A stretch of 64,000 nt of DNA from Lamellibrachia satsuma (taxonomy: Eukaryota; Annelida; Polychaeta; Sabellida; Siboglinidae), in the NCBI GenBank assembly GCA_033239005.1, contig BSQZ01000028.1, positions 3,577,001-3,641,000 on the forward strand. The letters are read 5' to 3'. The notes under the pieces are model-generated. The model did no database searches and was not told the origin of the DNA. It saw only the letters and a list, made by a program, of their open reading frames with translations. Positions 11,677-23,940 of this stretch are shown here, one piece after another. Each line of letters begins with the position of its first letter. Within the stretch, counting starts at the first letter, position 1. A program made the position numbers and the translations under genes.

Positions 11677-13008
11677 TAGGTATGTAAAGATAACTTACTT
11701 ATTAATTGATGCATCGAAATATCATGATACACGGGTCCGCGATACGATACACATACTGCATATCGATACATCACCAAAATATGGATGGAAACAGCTATTT
11801 ACTTACATCTATCTATTATATCTATCTATCTTTCATATTCATAGTAAATTAGTTTATCAAAGGAGTTTATCATTTCACAACGGAACATTAGTAATGAGCA
11901 CGGTGATAATATTTTGGAAGAATAGTACGTTTTTCATATGGTTTCACTGATTGGCCGTTATGTCATACTATTTAGCCAATCACAGTACAGATAACAACTT
12001 CACTGAATCAAGCCTTTTGATCGGCAGCAGCCGCCAATTCAAAATGCTTCCAGTCGATTCAGTTAGCCAAAATGTGCAAGTTATCGGCCCCACCCCACTG
12101 ATTCATCCCGGCAGCCATAGCTGGGTCGGACTGTATTAGTGATGTACATTACAGTACTATGCTAATTCAGTATAAAATACAATTGTGACAAGCTACTTCT
12201 TCCTTGCCAGCAACAGATCGCTGCCAAGGTGAAGTCTGTACATGTAAGGGAAATCCCTGGCATTTGTAAGATGGATGCCTATTGGATGATTCACATTTAA
12301 TGACGTCAACATCTTGGGGAATACAGGGGAAACACCAAAGCAAAGATGGTGGACAAAGTTGCGAGAATTGTAGTAGAGATCGACAATTTTTGAAGGATAT
12401 TATGCACCTTTACTTCATACTGGTGATACTAACGAGGCAGACAATCCAATGTGCCAAGACATTCTGATTAATGTGATATTTGGCTGTGAAAGTGAACTTT
12501 GGAGGCTTCAATTTGGAATGAATCAAGAATGGCATAGATTTTTGCCTGTGCCAGGGCAGTGCATGCGAAACGTCGGCATCAAACATAATGTTACTTTCAA
12601 CGATTGTAACTGTTTCATAACTAAAATTCCTACTGAAATGTTTATTAAATCCACGACTTTATTTTATTGGTCTGCTAGTTATAAGAAATGAACGACAATA
12701 TTTGATATGGTTTATATTAATTAAATTATTATTTATTCTAATTTAAAGCAGTGTCTGTTTTAGTTTTACACACAAAAACTATGCTTTATTATGTATATTT
12801 ATAATTTATACCATTTTGTGGGGCCAGATGAAACTCAACCGGGCTGGTAAAAAAATCTGAGCCAGTTAATTTTTTTGCTAATTTCAGACATTGATATATA
12901 TTATTGAAAACTGAGGTTGCATTTAAAGTGTATCATAAAGCATCGCATGGCGACTCATGTATCGCAATACGTATCATATTGTGAGGATACTGTGTCAGTA
13001 CACCCCTA
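11677..13008. mobile_element. Candidate hAT-like DNA transposon, non-autonomous
   Basis: The left end TAGGTATGTA and the reverse complement of the right end TAGGGGTGTA form a short imperfect inverted pair. Both subterminal regions are packed with GATAC/GTATC motifs (11715-11772 and 12935-12990), a hallmark of hAT-type ends. The internal part holds a copy of dispersed family 2. No transposase frame was found. Flanking 8-mers agree at only 5 of 8 positions, so the exact ends are uncertain. Confidence 0.45.
12470..12905 (+). repeat. Dispersed repeat family 2, copy A
   Basis: About 430 bp that recurs in inverted orientation at 20335-20800 with many small differences. Shared blocks include TTTGGCTGTGAAAGTGAACT, TTTAAAGCAGTGTCTGTT and GGGGCCA. 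A 30-bp third piece is at about 20028-20057. Confidence 0.75.
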
Positions 13009-13039
13009 ACTACAACTAAACCTAAAATCAAAACTGTAT

Positions 13040-13258
13040 GAACACTGGCATGGATCCCTCAAAGCATTTCACACTCCACCTCCAGAAGACATTCTGACCC
13101 CAACTCAGTTTCTCCAGGAAGCATACATCCATGTTGCAGTTACTGCATAGAGCCATTCATACACATAATCCAACCACTGCTACTGGTATCATGGGAGATC
13201 AAACCACAACCTGTCAAGTGAGAGTCTGACAGTCCAACACTGTGCTACTGCATGTCAA
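13040..13258 (-). mobile_element. tRNA-derived SINE copy
   Basis: On the minus strand the head AGTAGCACAGTGTTGGAC (A-box-like) is followed by GTGGTTTGATCTCC (B-box-like). The body matches the copy at 4020-4300. Confidence 0.5.
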
Positions 13259-13566
13259 GATACTGAATATATCCACAACAAATTCACACAAAACTGGTAT
13301 GATCATTTATAATAATTTCAACAACAGAAGACTACAGATGTGCTGTTGAAATGTGAAAAATTAGTACATTTTGGTTGATAGTCACAATCCAGAACAAAGA
13401 CTTCTTCCAATACAGCTCATTACTCCATATTTACCACATAAAACATGAGTATTGCCGAGCTGGGGATGGTACTAATGTTTTTATCGATTACGTTATACTG
13501 TCACCTTGATTATTCTAATCTAACAGAGGTTTACGTGTAACATAGCAGCTACATCATTGTTATGAC

Positions 13567-13598
13567 GGGGGTGGGGTGGGAGTGGGGGCGGGGGGGGA
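13567..13598 (+). other. G-rich tract, G-quadruplex-capable
   Basis: Runs of 5, 4, 3, 5 and 8 G are separated by 1-2 bases. It lies next to a tRNA-like segment (about 13607-13671, A-box-like TGGCCGAGTGAT). Confidence 0.5.
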
Positions 13599-14157
13599 CA
13601 CCTGGCTGCCATTGGCCGAGTGATAAGCTACAGAAGGGAGTCTCTGTTGGATGATCGATGTCCCCAGGAATGGAAATGTGTATTAATGTGCACACAGATC
13701 ATGCAGCAACAACGGCAGGTTTTGGTTACCAGACAGACCAGGTGGCCTGTGATGTTTACGACAGCTCCTTCTATGTATGTGTCAAACCCTTAACAATGCT
13801 TCTCAATCAAGATCAAGCTGTTCGTCATAAGAGTTACTACTCACTACAACTTGGTATACTACTATGGAAACCATCTAACAGAATTAAGGGATACCACTAA
13901 GGCGTCAATGCGATGGCAGAAAAATTTACCCATCATTTTCTTGAATCTCTTGATAATTGATATGAACTATTATCATCTCACACTGCAAGTTTCGAAATTA
14001 ACGATAGTCCGGTGGCCCGAGTCTACCCAAAAATGCTGTCAGACCACCAAACCACTCAAGCGCAGTGGTCCGATGGGCTACTGGACATTTTGAGCCATTT
14101 ATTAGACCATGTTCACCCGTGAGCTAGAGCCAAAAGTGTGCCCGACAGTCTTTATAT

Positions 14158-14289
14158 AGGCTGATAAAACACAGGAGATATTCTATATGACAAGACACTG
14201 ACCAACGCACTTGTGCCACTGACAGGCTGATAAAACACAGGAGATATTCTATATGACAAGACACTGACCAACGCACTTGTGCCACTGAC
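14158..14289. repeat. 66-bp direct duplication
   Basis: Two consecutive, apparently identical 66-bp copies beginning AGGCTGATAAAACACAGGAG. Confidence 0.95.
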
Positions 14290-15374
14290 TTGCCACCATC
14301 AGTCCTGACGTAACATGAAAACGCGCCTGTTCACCGATAAAAACTGAATGTTGAAATATCGCTTGATCTCGCATCCGAGCTCTGATCTCACAGTAGACAT
14401 ATGGGGACAGCTTGTCTTGTTACTAGAGGCTCTGTGGGGAGAGTGCGGTTATTATTGATGTAATTTAAACATACGACACATTTCACTGCATTGGACGAAC
14501 ATGTACGCAACTATTCGTAATAATCACCACAGGAAAGATATCGATAAACAAAAGTCCTGCCATGTTTACACATTTGAAGCGTGTATGTGCCAAAATTATG
14601 TCAAACTAGTTTTGTGCTGCCATCTAGTCAATAGTGGTGGAGGTAAAAGTGTTTTGTTGCAAAACGTGACATATATATGCCACGATAATGACTGATGAAA
14701 TAACGGTTTTTCTACCTATCGATTAACTATGTGCAATAAAACACATGATTTATATAGAAACACACAAATTGGCGATAATGCGTTTTGCATAAAAATGTTT
14801 TATCTAATTAATCCGTGTCATCTTACCATACAGTGTCAGCATGGCTTCTCAACGCGTGTGGTATCGCCTTTTTTCGCACAAAACTTGTTGATTTAGAATA
14901 TCGATCTCCTAGGCAAAGTTTTCTTTACATTTTTTCAACATAGCATATTGTGTTGAGCATAGCAAAGATTGCCACAACCAATTCTAAATTTAACGAAGCA
15001 TGATGCAAGTTTTTAATTCTGTGATAATTCTTATATCGGTAACATTGTCTTTACTTATACAGTATGTAAAATCTAAATACAATAAAAATAACGTGTTTGT
15101 GCATTATTCTGTTGTCCAAGTTTCATATAATTCAATTCACTAAATCTAGTATGCACTACCAGAAATTTGGCAGGACCACCAGATTTCTAGAGATGGTGGT
15201 CCTGTGGTCAACTGCCCAGAAAAGTTCATTTCTACTCCTGCACTGATGTGTTGCACACATTTTGTAAATGGTGAAAATGTTCTCCTCAAAATATATAAAT
15301 GAACATAGTGTTAGACTATATTTCAAATTAATCTGAATACACAGTCACAAAAACAACATAGTATATTACTATCA

Positions 15375-15847
15375 GTGGGCCATAGCTGCCACACATAATG
15401 GGCCATAGCTGACATACACAGTGAGCCATAGCCACTATACATAGTGGGCCATAGCCACCATACATAGTGGGCCATAGCCACCATACATAGTGGGCCATAG
15501 CCACCATACATAGTGGGCCATAGCCACCATACATAGTGGGCCATAGCCGCCATACATAGTGGGCCATAACCGCTATACATAGTGGGCCATAGCCGCCACA
15601 AATAGTGGGCCATAGCCGCCACAAATAGTGGGCCATAGCCGCCATACATAGTGGGCCATAGCCGCCATACATAGTGGGCCATAGCCGCCATACATAGTGG
15701 GCCATAGCCGCCATACATAGTGGGCCATAGCCGCCATACATAGTGGGCCATAGCCGCCATACATAGTGGGCCATAGCCGCCATACATAGTGGGCCATAGC
15801 CGCCATACATAGTGGGCCATAGCCGCCATACACAGTGGGCCATAGCC
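15375..15847. repeat. 23-bp minisatellite, about 20 copies
   Basis: The unit contains CATACATAGTGGGCCATAGC. On the minus strand all three frames are open because a 23-bp unit cycles through every phase and none of the three readings holds a stop, giving spurious ORFs of 168-171 codons. Left-hand copies carry CCACC and right-hand ones CCGCC, so the array has two sub-blocks. Confidence 0.95.
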
Positions 15848-16383
15848 GGTAGAAATTAGTACTAGAACATAGTATTATTTTGAATTATTAATTAATGAAC
15901 TAATGAATTTTTCTGTGTTGTGGAAACGGAAATATACTACAAGATGTAATATAATATGATTTCAAGCAATCGTTGTTGTTATTCCCTTTAAAGAAAACAA
16001 TTACCATGTTAATCCTTACCATGTGCACCTGATCTGCATTGGTGTAAACTATATTGCATTAAACTTAAAAACATGCAATTCAACTGCCAGCATTCTAGGT
16101 CACAAAATAACTGTTCCCCATTGCTCAGAACGTGACTACAAAATGCAAACCATAAAACCACACAACATTAATTAATACGTGAATTGATTTGACAAGTGTA
16201 TACAATTAGCAAGAGGTAGTGGACTATATGATCAAGCATGATTTCTATGGAATCACATAGAAAAACTTGTATTTATCTTTAACCTCATCACAACTTACTA
16301 AATTTTTTTTTATTTAGCAATGGCTACAATTCATACATTCTATTGAGCTTGGCCTGTGGTAAATAGATGATAAATGCCTTTAG

Positions 16384-17409
16384 CAGTGCTTCACGTTTGA
16401 AATCAACATGCGAGCGATTTATCGCTCGCCTAAATAAAACAAATTAATTTAGGTGAGCGATTTTTTTAATTTTATTTTACCGTGTGGTGGCGCCACCATT
16501 CCCCATTCGGATTCTGTCATTACGTTGTCATTTAATTGGTACTTGTTGGTGATAGAACATTTGCACAATGAAATAAATGTTTACTTTAGTAAACCCCCAT
16601 ACATTGCAATTGGTGAAACGGTTTTGAAATGCAGCTTAGTAGGCAGTACCAATAGAAACTGGGGTAAAATAGCATGCTTCTGTTGCATCGTAATGCCAAA
16701 CGCTCAACTCGGTGCACAAAAATATGAATTCGTCATCCTTACATGAAACAAGTGAAACAATGTTACGTGGTGTTGTGAATTTATGCGTTCACAGCAGGTA
16801 AAAGACAAAGTGGAACAACTATTAAAATTGTTGTTTTCAATGTTTAATTAACTTTTACAATGCGTGTCAACTCATATGAGTATTCGGTAGCTCAGAGCCT
16901 CAGATCCAGATTATTATTTTTGATTCCCATCACAGTGTAGTTGGTCAATCAGGTCGTAGCGAACTATTGTCATTCCCTGATCTATTCCATAACTGCACAT
17001 GTATACATGTATTTTATTCAGTTTGACATACAACAGCATGTGACATTTAAACATAATACACATTGATGCTAGTTCACCCCTTTGATAACTTTTTTATAAA
17101 CCGCGTGGCTAGCACATCATGGCTTCGATGGCGTTCTTGCAATCTCGGTGCAGCAGGCTGCGATCGTCACCCCCGGTGACAGATGATATGGAAACTCTGA
17201 ATATTGGAGCCCGAACACTGCGGTATAAAGAGGGTAGATTTTCCTAGTAAATCTAATACTCAAGAAACTCCTTGTCGAGTTGAGATGAACACTTGCAGAC
17301 AGCGAGCGATTTTAGCAATTGACACGAGCGATAAATCGCCCCCTAGATTATAGATTTGCGCGAGCAACAGGGAGCAAGAGCAATCGCTCACCTCAAACGT
17401 GAAAGACTG
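16384..17409. mobile_element. Candidate hAT-like MITE with GCGAGCGAT palindromes
   Basis: The left end CAGTGCTTCACGTTTGA and the reverse complement of the right end CAGTCTTTCACGTTTGA match at 15 of 17 bases. CTTTAG flanks both sides (16378-16383 and 17410-17415). Inside both ends lie repeated GAGCGAT motifs, including the hairpin GCGAGCGATTTATCGCTCGC at 16410-16429. A small open frame with ATG at 17119 is not a convincing gene. Six matching flanking bases is short for hAT, so superfamily is uncertain. Confidence 0.55.
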
Positions 17410-18515
17410 CTTTAGAGAAAATTCGAGCTTTGCTTTGAGTGGTCATGTGTGCCCTAGACTCTAATATGTAAAGATTCTCATGAATTGTAGCTTGCCCATG
17501 GAACACACTTAATTTCTCTGGAAACATTACAAATCCCTTTCTATACTACTTTAATGCCAAACTTCTACATGCTGCACGCTGTACAAAACAGTAAATCAAT
17601 TCAACATATGTACTTCCTTGTCTTCAGCTATGATTAACCATGTGTTTAAAAATACACACCCTCTCTAGATTCTCAGCCACGATTTATTTGTGTCAACTCT
17701 GAAGGCAATCTCTCCACTATGACCACAAGTTTTTGCAGGTTTTGTCCAGAATCATTATAAAAGACCCTAGCTGTTGAAAAACAATCGGAATGCAGGCCAA
17801 ATTCAAGTACGGATGAGAGAGATGCTAAGAAATGTGATGGTCATGCTCTCTAATCTACGGGCAAGAAAGTCACAAATTCTTGAAAAGGATTTTTAATGTG
17901 AAGCACTGAGTGCATTTCATAAAACCAGGTAGACAGCCTCAATTGACATTTTCAATGCAGGCTAAGTAATAACAATATTAATGGTTGAAACGGTTTCATT
18001 ATCGAGAAACATGATTTTAGTGGCAACTGCACCAACCTCAATCACAATTTTTTTTACATTTTCCACATCTAGCAGACACAGGACAAATACAACAGACTGA
18101 CAGTGACAAGACTATAATTTATGCAGCTGCTTGAGAGTTGAGAGCACCTACTTTGGTGATGAATGCTGTTATGGCTGTAGAAATCAGGGCAGTCAATTAC
18201 AGCTGCACAAAGAACCAAGCACCTTATCTGTTGACATCCAGCCCAAGCAACTAGAAGACTTGACTGGCAGCTAGGGTACAAAGTCTGACCACTGGTGAAA
18301 ACACAACACTGTATTTGCCAAATAACAAAATGACATTTCAGGCTCTTATAATCTGCTTGCTTTACACTTATCTTCATGTATCTAGCTATATATAGAATGT
18401 ATGTGCAGGAAATCTTCCATGTAACCTGTATTTTGTTTTTACATTCCACACAGTGTCAGTTAATCATAATATTGAAGTGAAACAAAATGCTTAGGAAATG
18501 GGCACATGACTGTAG

Positions 18516-19250
18516 CAGGGTTGTTTGATTTAAATCATGAATAAAAATTTTTATTTTTGACTTCCGTTTTTTTAATCGCTGATTTATATGAATTTAACAC
18601 AAATTGTTTTACAAACATCGAGATCAACAAAGTTTTGTATGTTTTTTAATACAAAACACAAAGTGCGCACACTCGGGTAGCTGTATTGACACCAGATAGC
18701 CTGATAGTTTATGACATTGTGTATGTTTGAGCCAGTTTCTTTCTGAATGCAGTGAAGCCACACAAACTTGCCTTCCAGAGGAAATATCTTTTCAACTCAG
18801 AAGCCCTGAGTTAAAGTCCACTTAGAGCTTGTGCTAGTTGTTACTAATTCAGTATGTTGACTCAGTTGTTTAATACTGTACCAGTTTGTATTCTGGTTAG
18901 AGACCCTTAGAGCACAGAGCCCTGGACAGGTGCTAATCCACCATATAGGCAAACAATAATTACAACTGCTACAGCCAAAGACACACAGCATGCTTTCCTT
19001 TCCAAGACAGATTATGCAACTACAGGGGGTGAGGCCTTGTAGACATTGTCTAATGTCTTTATATAAGCAAAAATCATGTACCCTCTGTTAAGACAAGAAC
19101 CCAAATCAATTTGAATAGAACACGTTTGAAAGAGTTTACAAATTTAAACAGCTATATAAATATCTATATACCAGATTTTTTTTTAAATCAAATAAATCCG
19201 ATTTAAATAAAAAAATCCATTTTTTTAAATCATGATTTTTTTCAACCATG
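18516..19250. mobile_element. hAT-like MITE with 8-bp target duplication
   Basis: The left end CAGGGTTGTTTGATTTAAAT and the reverse complement of the right end CATGGTTGAAAAAAATCATG form an imperfect inverted pair, with ATTTAAAT/ATCATGA-rich subterminal parts. Flanks GACTGTAG (18508-18515) and GACAGTAG (19251-19258) match at 7 of 8. It is 735 bp with no transposase, so presumably mobilised in trans. Confidence 0.6.
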
Positions 19251-20334
19251 GACAGTAGACCACAGTATGATATCAGGTCATGTAACTAAGTTCACTGGTG
19301 CACAACAGAAATGTTTCTTTCTAATCAGTGTTATTCATTCAGTATTGAATAGCCTAACGCAAATTCAATACATTTCATAGCAGTTTCAATTGGTGTCAAC
19401 AACCAAACAAAATGGCTGCCTGTCTACTCTTAAATAAAAAATGTATCGGTCATTGGCTGGTTACATTTCTGCAGTTAATGATATGAATGTGCCACAAGAC
19501 ATCAGCTTATCAACAACGCAATACTGTAGCAGGCTAATGGTAGCGCATCAGTCCATCATGGCAAATAGCTCAGAACTTGTCAACAGTTCAATATTCCATA
19601 GGACAATGATACCGAAAATAAATAAAATGCCAGCTACGATCAGACAATAATGCACTCTAACTTCTGGGTTATTCATGGAATTTTGCAGGAAAGACTGCTG
19701 TCAGACAGGTGTACTTGTCAGTAGTGCGGACACACATTCCACATGTCTAGTGACATAACACACACTATAAAATATCTACTCACAAATATCATATACACTG
19801 TACACTTGTAATAAATTGTCAACAGCAATGTTATATCAAAAAAAGTATTTTTATTTTATTTTGATATTGTGGAAAATCCAAGGAAATTTAAATCACTTTA
19901 TTACTGATGATAACTTTATTATTTAAGTATTGTACTTCAGCTTTCCCCAATTATTATTTGCTTTAAATTATTGTATATTGTGTATATAATTTACTTTGTT
20001 TGTATTTCTCATTTGGAAATGTTAATAAATTATTAAATTAAAGCAGTGTCTGTTATAACTTAGTGAAAAGTTTATTACATATGGCCCTCTCCACGGTTAC
20101 TCACGTGACATTTTTGACATCTTTTTCTTTTAAACTGCTATAATTAATTATACATTGTAGTGTCTTTCTTTGTCAATGTACTAGTTAATAATCAAAGTGA
20201 CAGAAAAAAAAATTTTTATTATAACTTTTCATTCTGTGGGTGTACAAATGTTGGTTACTCACTTTTTGAAAAAAGAACATGAAAAAAATTGACACAAACT
20301 ATACTTGCTGTGAAAAATGGCTGCATATGTTATG

Positions 20335-20800
20335 CAGTATCTGAAATTAGCAAACAAACGAACTGGTCCCAATTTTTTTTTAACTAACCCAGTTCTATTT
20401 TGAACCGGCCCAGGTGAGTCTGAATGGCCCCACAAAAATGTATAAATTATAAGTATACGTAATAAAGCAAAGTTTATGTGTGTAAAACTTAAACAGACAC
20501 TGCTTTAAATTAGAAAAAATAATAATTTAATTAATATAAACCATATCAAATATTGCGTTCATTTCTTATAACTAGTAGCAAACCAATAAAATAAAGTAAT
20601 GAATTTAATAAACATTTCAGTAGGAATTTTATTTGCAAAACAATTACAATTATTGAAAGTAACATTACATTTGATGTTGATGTTTCGCACGCACTGCCAT
20701 TGAGCTGGGCCTGGCACGGGCAAAAATCTATGCCGTTCTCAATTCACTCCAAATCAAAGCCTCCAAAGTTCACTTTCACAGCCAAATACAGACCTGCTGA
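20335..20800 (-). repeat. Dispersed repeat family 2, copy B (inverted)
   Basis: Reverse complement of the 12470-12905 segment, 7.5 kb away. No open frame is shared by the two copies. Confidence 0.75.
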
Positions 20801-23800
20801 ATAAAAAAAATCTAGTAGCCCACCAGGCTAGTATAGACATTAGTGCTGGGTGATTATTTGTGGTGTCGACGTTCAGTTAAATATTCCATAGCATAGAAAA
20901 AAATCAACTGGCATGCTAGCTACCCCAGCTACCTTAAATATATATACAAAATTTGTGTTTTTAAAGCTAGATTTAGAAGATAATGAAATTATAATCAAAA
21001 ACTTGTCTGAGAGTTACAAAGTTTTGAAATTACAAGGTGCTGTAATCATATCAGGATTTTGTAATTAAATCTCAACTCTTGTAATTACATAATGAGGCTG
21101 TTATCTAAGCTTCCAGAGATTAAGTTTCCTTTGGCTATAAATCCCACAGTAGTCTGCAGTCTATAAATTTACATAGCATGGTGATTGTAATGAGTTGACA
21201 CCCCATGTCCACCCCCAGGTTGGGGCACTAGGTGATTCTATTCCACCTTGTCATCATTACCTCGATATCCTGGACATGGCCCGTGCCATCTGGTTTGTGT
21301 CACCAAAATGTATTACTATTAGGACATCTAGGACACATACTTAACTTTCTGCAGAACAGAACCAACACTTTATAGACCTGCACTGATTGCAATAAACAAT
21401 GTCACTGGGCCAATACACCAGCAGCACTGAATGGTGTACTGAGCTCCTAATACACAATAAACTGAGCTTCCTCTGTACAATTACAGCCCCTGTTTATTGG
21501 CTGCTGCTGGGGACAGCTGCAGACACAGGAGCTGGCCTACTTGTCATGTCAACTGCAGTGAGCACAGTGCTGGCTGCCTTAGTTGCTTGGCTGCATCTAT
21601 TTTAGACACCACCTTGCTTCTGGGTCATAAAACAACACACTACCAGTACCACATCAGTATTATGAATAGGCGTCAGTTCGATGCGGCCCACTGGGGCCAC
21701 CCTGCCACTGGGCATCCAGCCCAGAAGCAGACTGACAGCACGAGTACCTGCTGAATAGTTTCTCCTAGAAAGACCCTCTCCTGAAAAACTGTGGCCCTGA
21801 CAATATCAGCAGCTATGCGAAAAGTCTCCAAGTGTCATAGGACATCAGGTCCTGTGAACTGAACAGTTTACAGGAGCTGCTGATTTTTCACAGGACCTGA
21901 TTTTATCGCCAAATATTACGACTGATGGCGAGTCAGGTTGATTTGATTTTGACTGCTTCTCACGGCTTGGTCCCAGTGTGGGTGAGCGATGCTGCTTTTT
22001 TAAAAACTTCAGCATCTTGACAATACTGTTTGTTAATAGTTTTGGTTACACAAGCTGAGCACGTTTTCAGTTTCACATTCGCGAGAGAATGTAATCAAGT
22101 TCCTGATTCATTCACAAGATGCGGTCCATGCACCATGTGAATACATATATATATAAATGTGGCGCTATTTGGCGCTAGCCTAGAGAACCTATAATCAGGT
22201 TCCCGGTTAATTCACCAGAAGCGGTCCGATGTTCTGATAAATCCTCTGGACCAGTCAAAATTTCATCGGTCTGGGCCAACGTCCCGTGACCTTTCGCAAA
22301 GATTGGTTGGATGTCTGGTAACCTACGGGCTAACTGGTGTGTTTACAATGTGTATAGTTTTTACTAATTTCATTTTTATAGAGTAATGTATTGTAATGAT
22401 GTTGATCAATATATTGAAATGTCAGATACATCTGAAGTTGTAATCTTACCAGAGGCAACTGAAGCGTAAGTGGGGCATAAGGTCCGCCAGCCATTAGTAA
22501 CACCAAGCACATATGGATGTGTATCTGCTTTAGACATGCATGACTGAACATAGGCAGTTATGTGAAACAGATTGTGTGAAACGCATTTAACTGTTCGCAA
22601 CTGTTTAGGAAAAACAACTGATTTAGCAAAAACAACTCTAGCATGGTTTCAACTGTCCCCATACTTTTTTTTAAAGCGACTAGCTAATTTTACACGACTA
22701 ATGAGGTGATGACTAATAATTACTAATTAAATATTACTATATTAGTAATCAACATATATGATGAATACTGTAATGAAGGACCAAAACAACACTGCCATCT
22801 TACTATTCCAACAAAATAACCTTGTGGTGAGCAGACATGAGTTTCACATCGAACAGTGTCACATCACGTACATTACATGACTCAAAACCTAGACCATGTG
22901 CATGATCTCAGTTACACTGATGTTCAAATCACATAGCACAAATGTTTAAGTAAGTAAATGTTATGTTTCAAAAGACCATACCATATCTTGAAAAATGTCA
23001 AAGATGTAAAACAAATATCTGTTCAGTTATGTGATGTGTTTCTCAACTACCCTACCAACATAATCCGCACTTTATGTAAAAATTGGCAATCACTATGCAG
23101 TTATGATTGATAACAAAGCAAAAGCAAAAGCTTTTAAACTGATTTTCAAAGATCGATGTGCTTTCATTATCACACCTTGAAATGAGAGTGTCTTGCATTA
23201 AGATTCAAACCCACACCACAGTTATGATGGCCAACAGACCATCCAAGTCTCATTTAAACATAATGTGTTAGTTTTGTCTGAGACAGTAAAATGTCAAAGT
23301 AGAGAGCACAGATTATATTGCACTAACTTCAGTTTCGTCTCCATCAGCAGTGATGCAACACTAATCACAAACATACATTAATCATATCTATAGAATATTC
23401 ATCATTTTTAAAAACAGCTGGACAACAGCAATTCACAACTGTACCTAACTCATATTGAAGGACTGAATAAAATGCGCAACACCTCTACATTGCCTAAATC
23501 CTTTGCAGACCAAATTCAGTGACACGCTGTGAACTTGTGAACAAGTATTTCTTTCTATGCTGTCAACAAGGGGAGGGATACAGCAATACGGGGAACTGGG
23601 AATCAAGGAATAAAAAGGAGGCCTTCATCTGACTGGAAACACATGGTCAACGGTCTTGTACCTTCTGATCTGTGTTCAACAGAGATGGCATCACAACAGA
23701 GAAAGCTAAGGTTAAAACTTTTTTTTGACTACTTGAAACAAAATGCTGACTGGGGCCAGATGTGCACTGATGCTTAATTGCAACAGTTCAGCTGTGCATA

Positions 23801-23859
23801 ATTGAGTGTCACTAATTAGTTGTGGTTTTGTTAGAAACTCACCTGTGTCACAGTATATC

Positions 23860-23940
23860 TCCCCCCCCGGATAGCTCCCCCAGGGGGGAAGATGCCCTAG
23901 GATATCTCTCCCCCGCCCTGGATATCTTACCCCCCTCAAT
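23860..23940. other. C-rich segment with GATATCT and AAGATG motifs
   Basis: Runs of 5-8 C alternate with GGATATC and GGGGGGAAGATG. A matching segment with GTGGGGGGAAGATGTC lies at about 24598-24640 and together they might be ends of an insertion. No target duplication was seen. Confidence 0.3.

Noticed and set aside
17119..17250. Small ORF starting MASMAFLQ
   Set aside because: About 45 codons inside a MITE-like element; no family or splice support.
18069..18449. 126-codon minus-strand Cys-rich ORF
   Set aside because: Cysteines show no regular zinc-finger or disulfide pattern; no supporting splice sites or neighbours.
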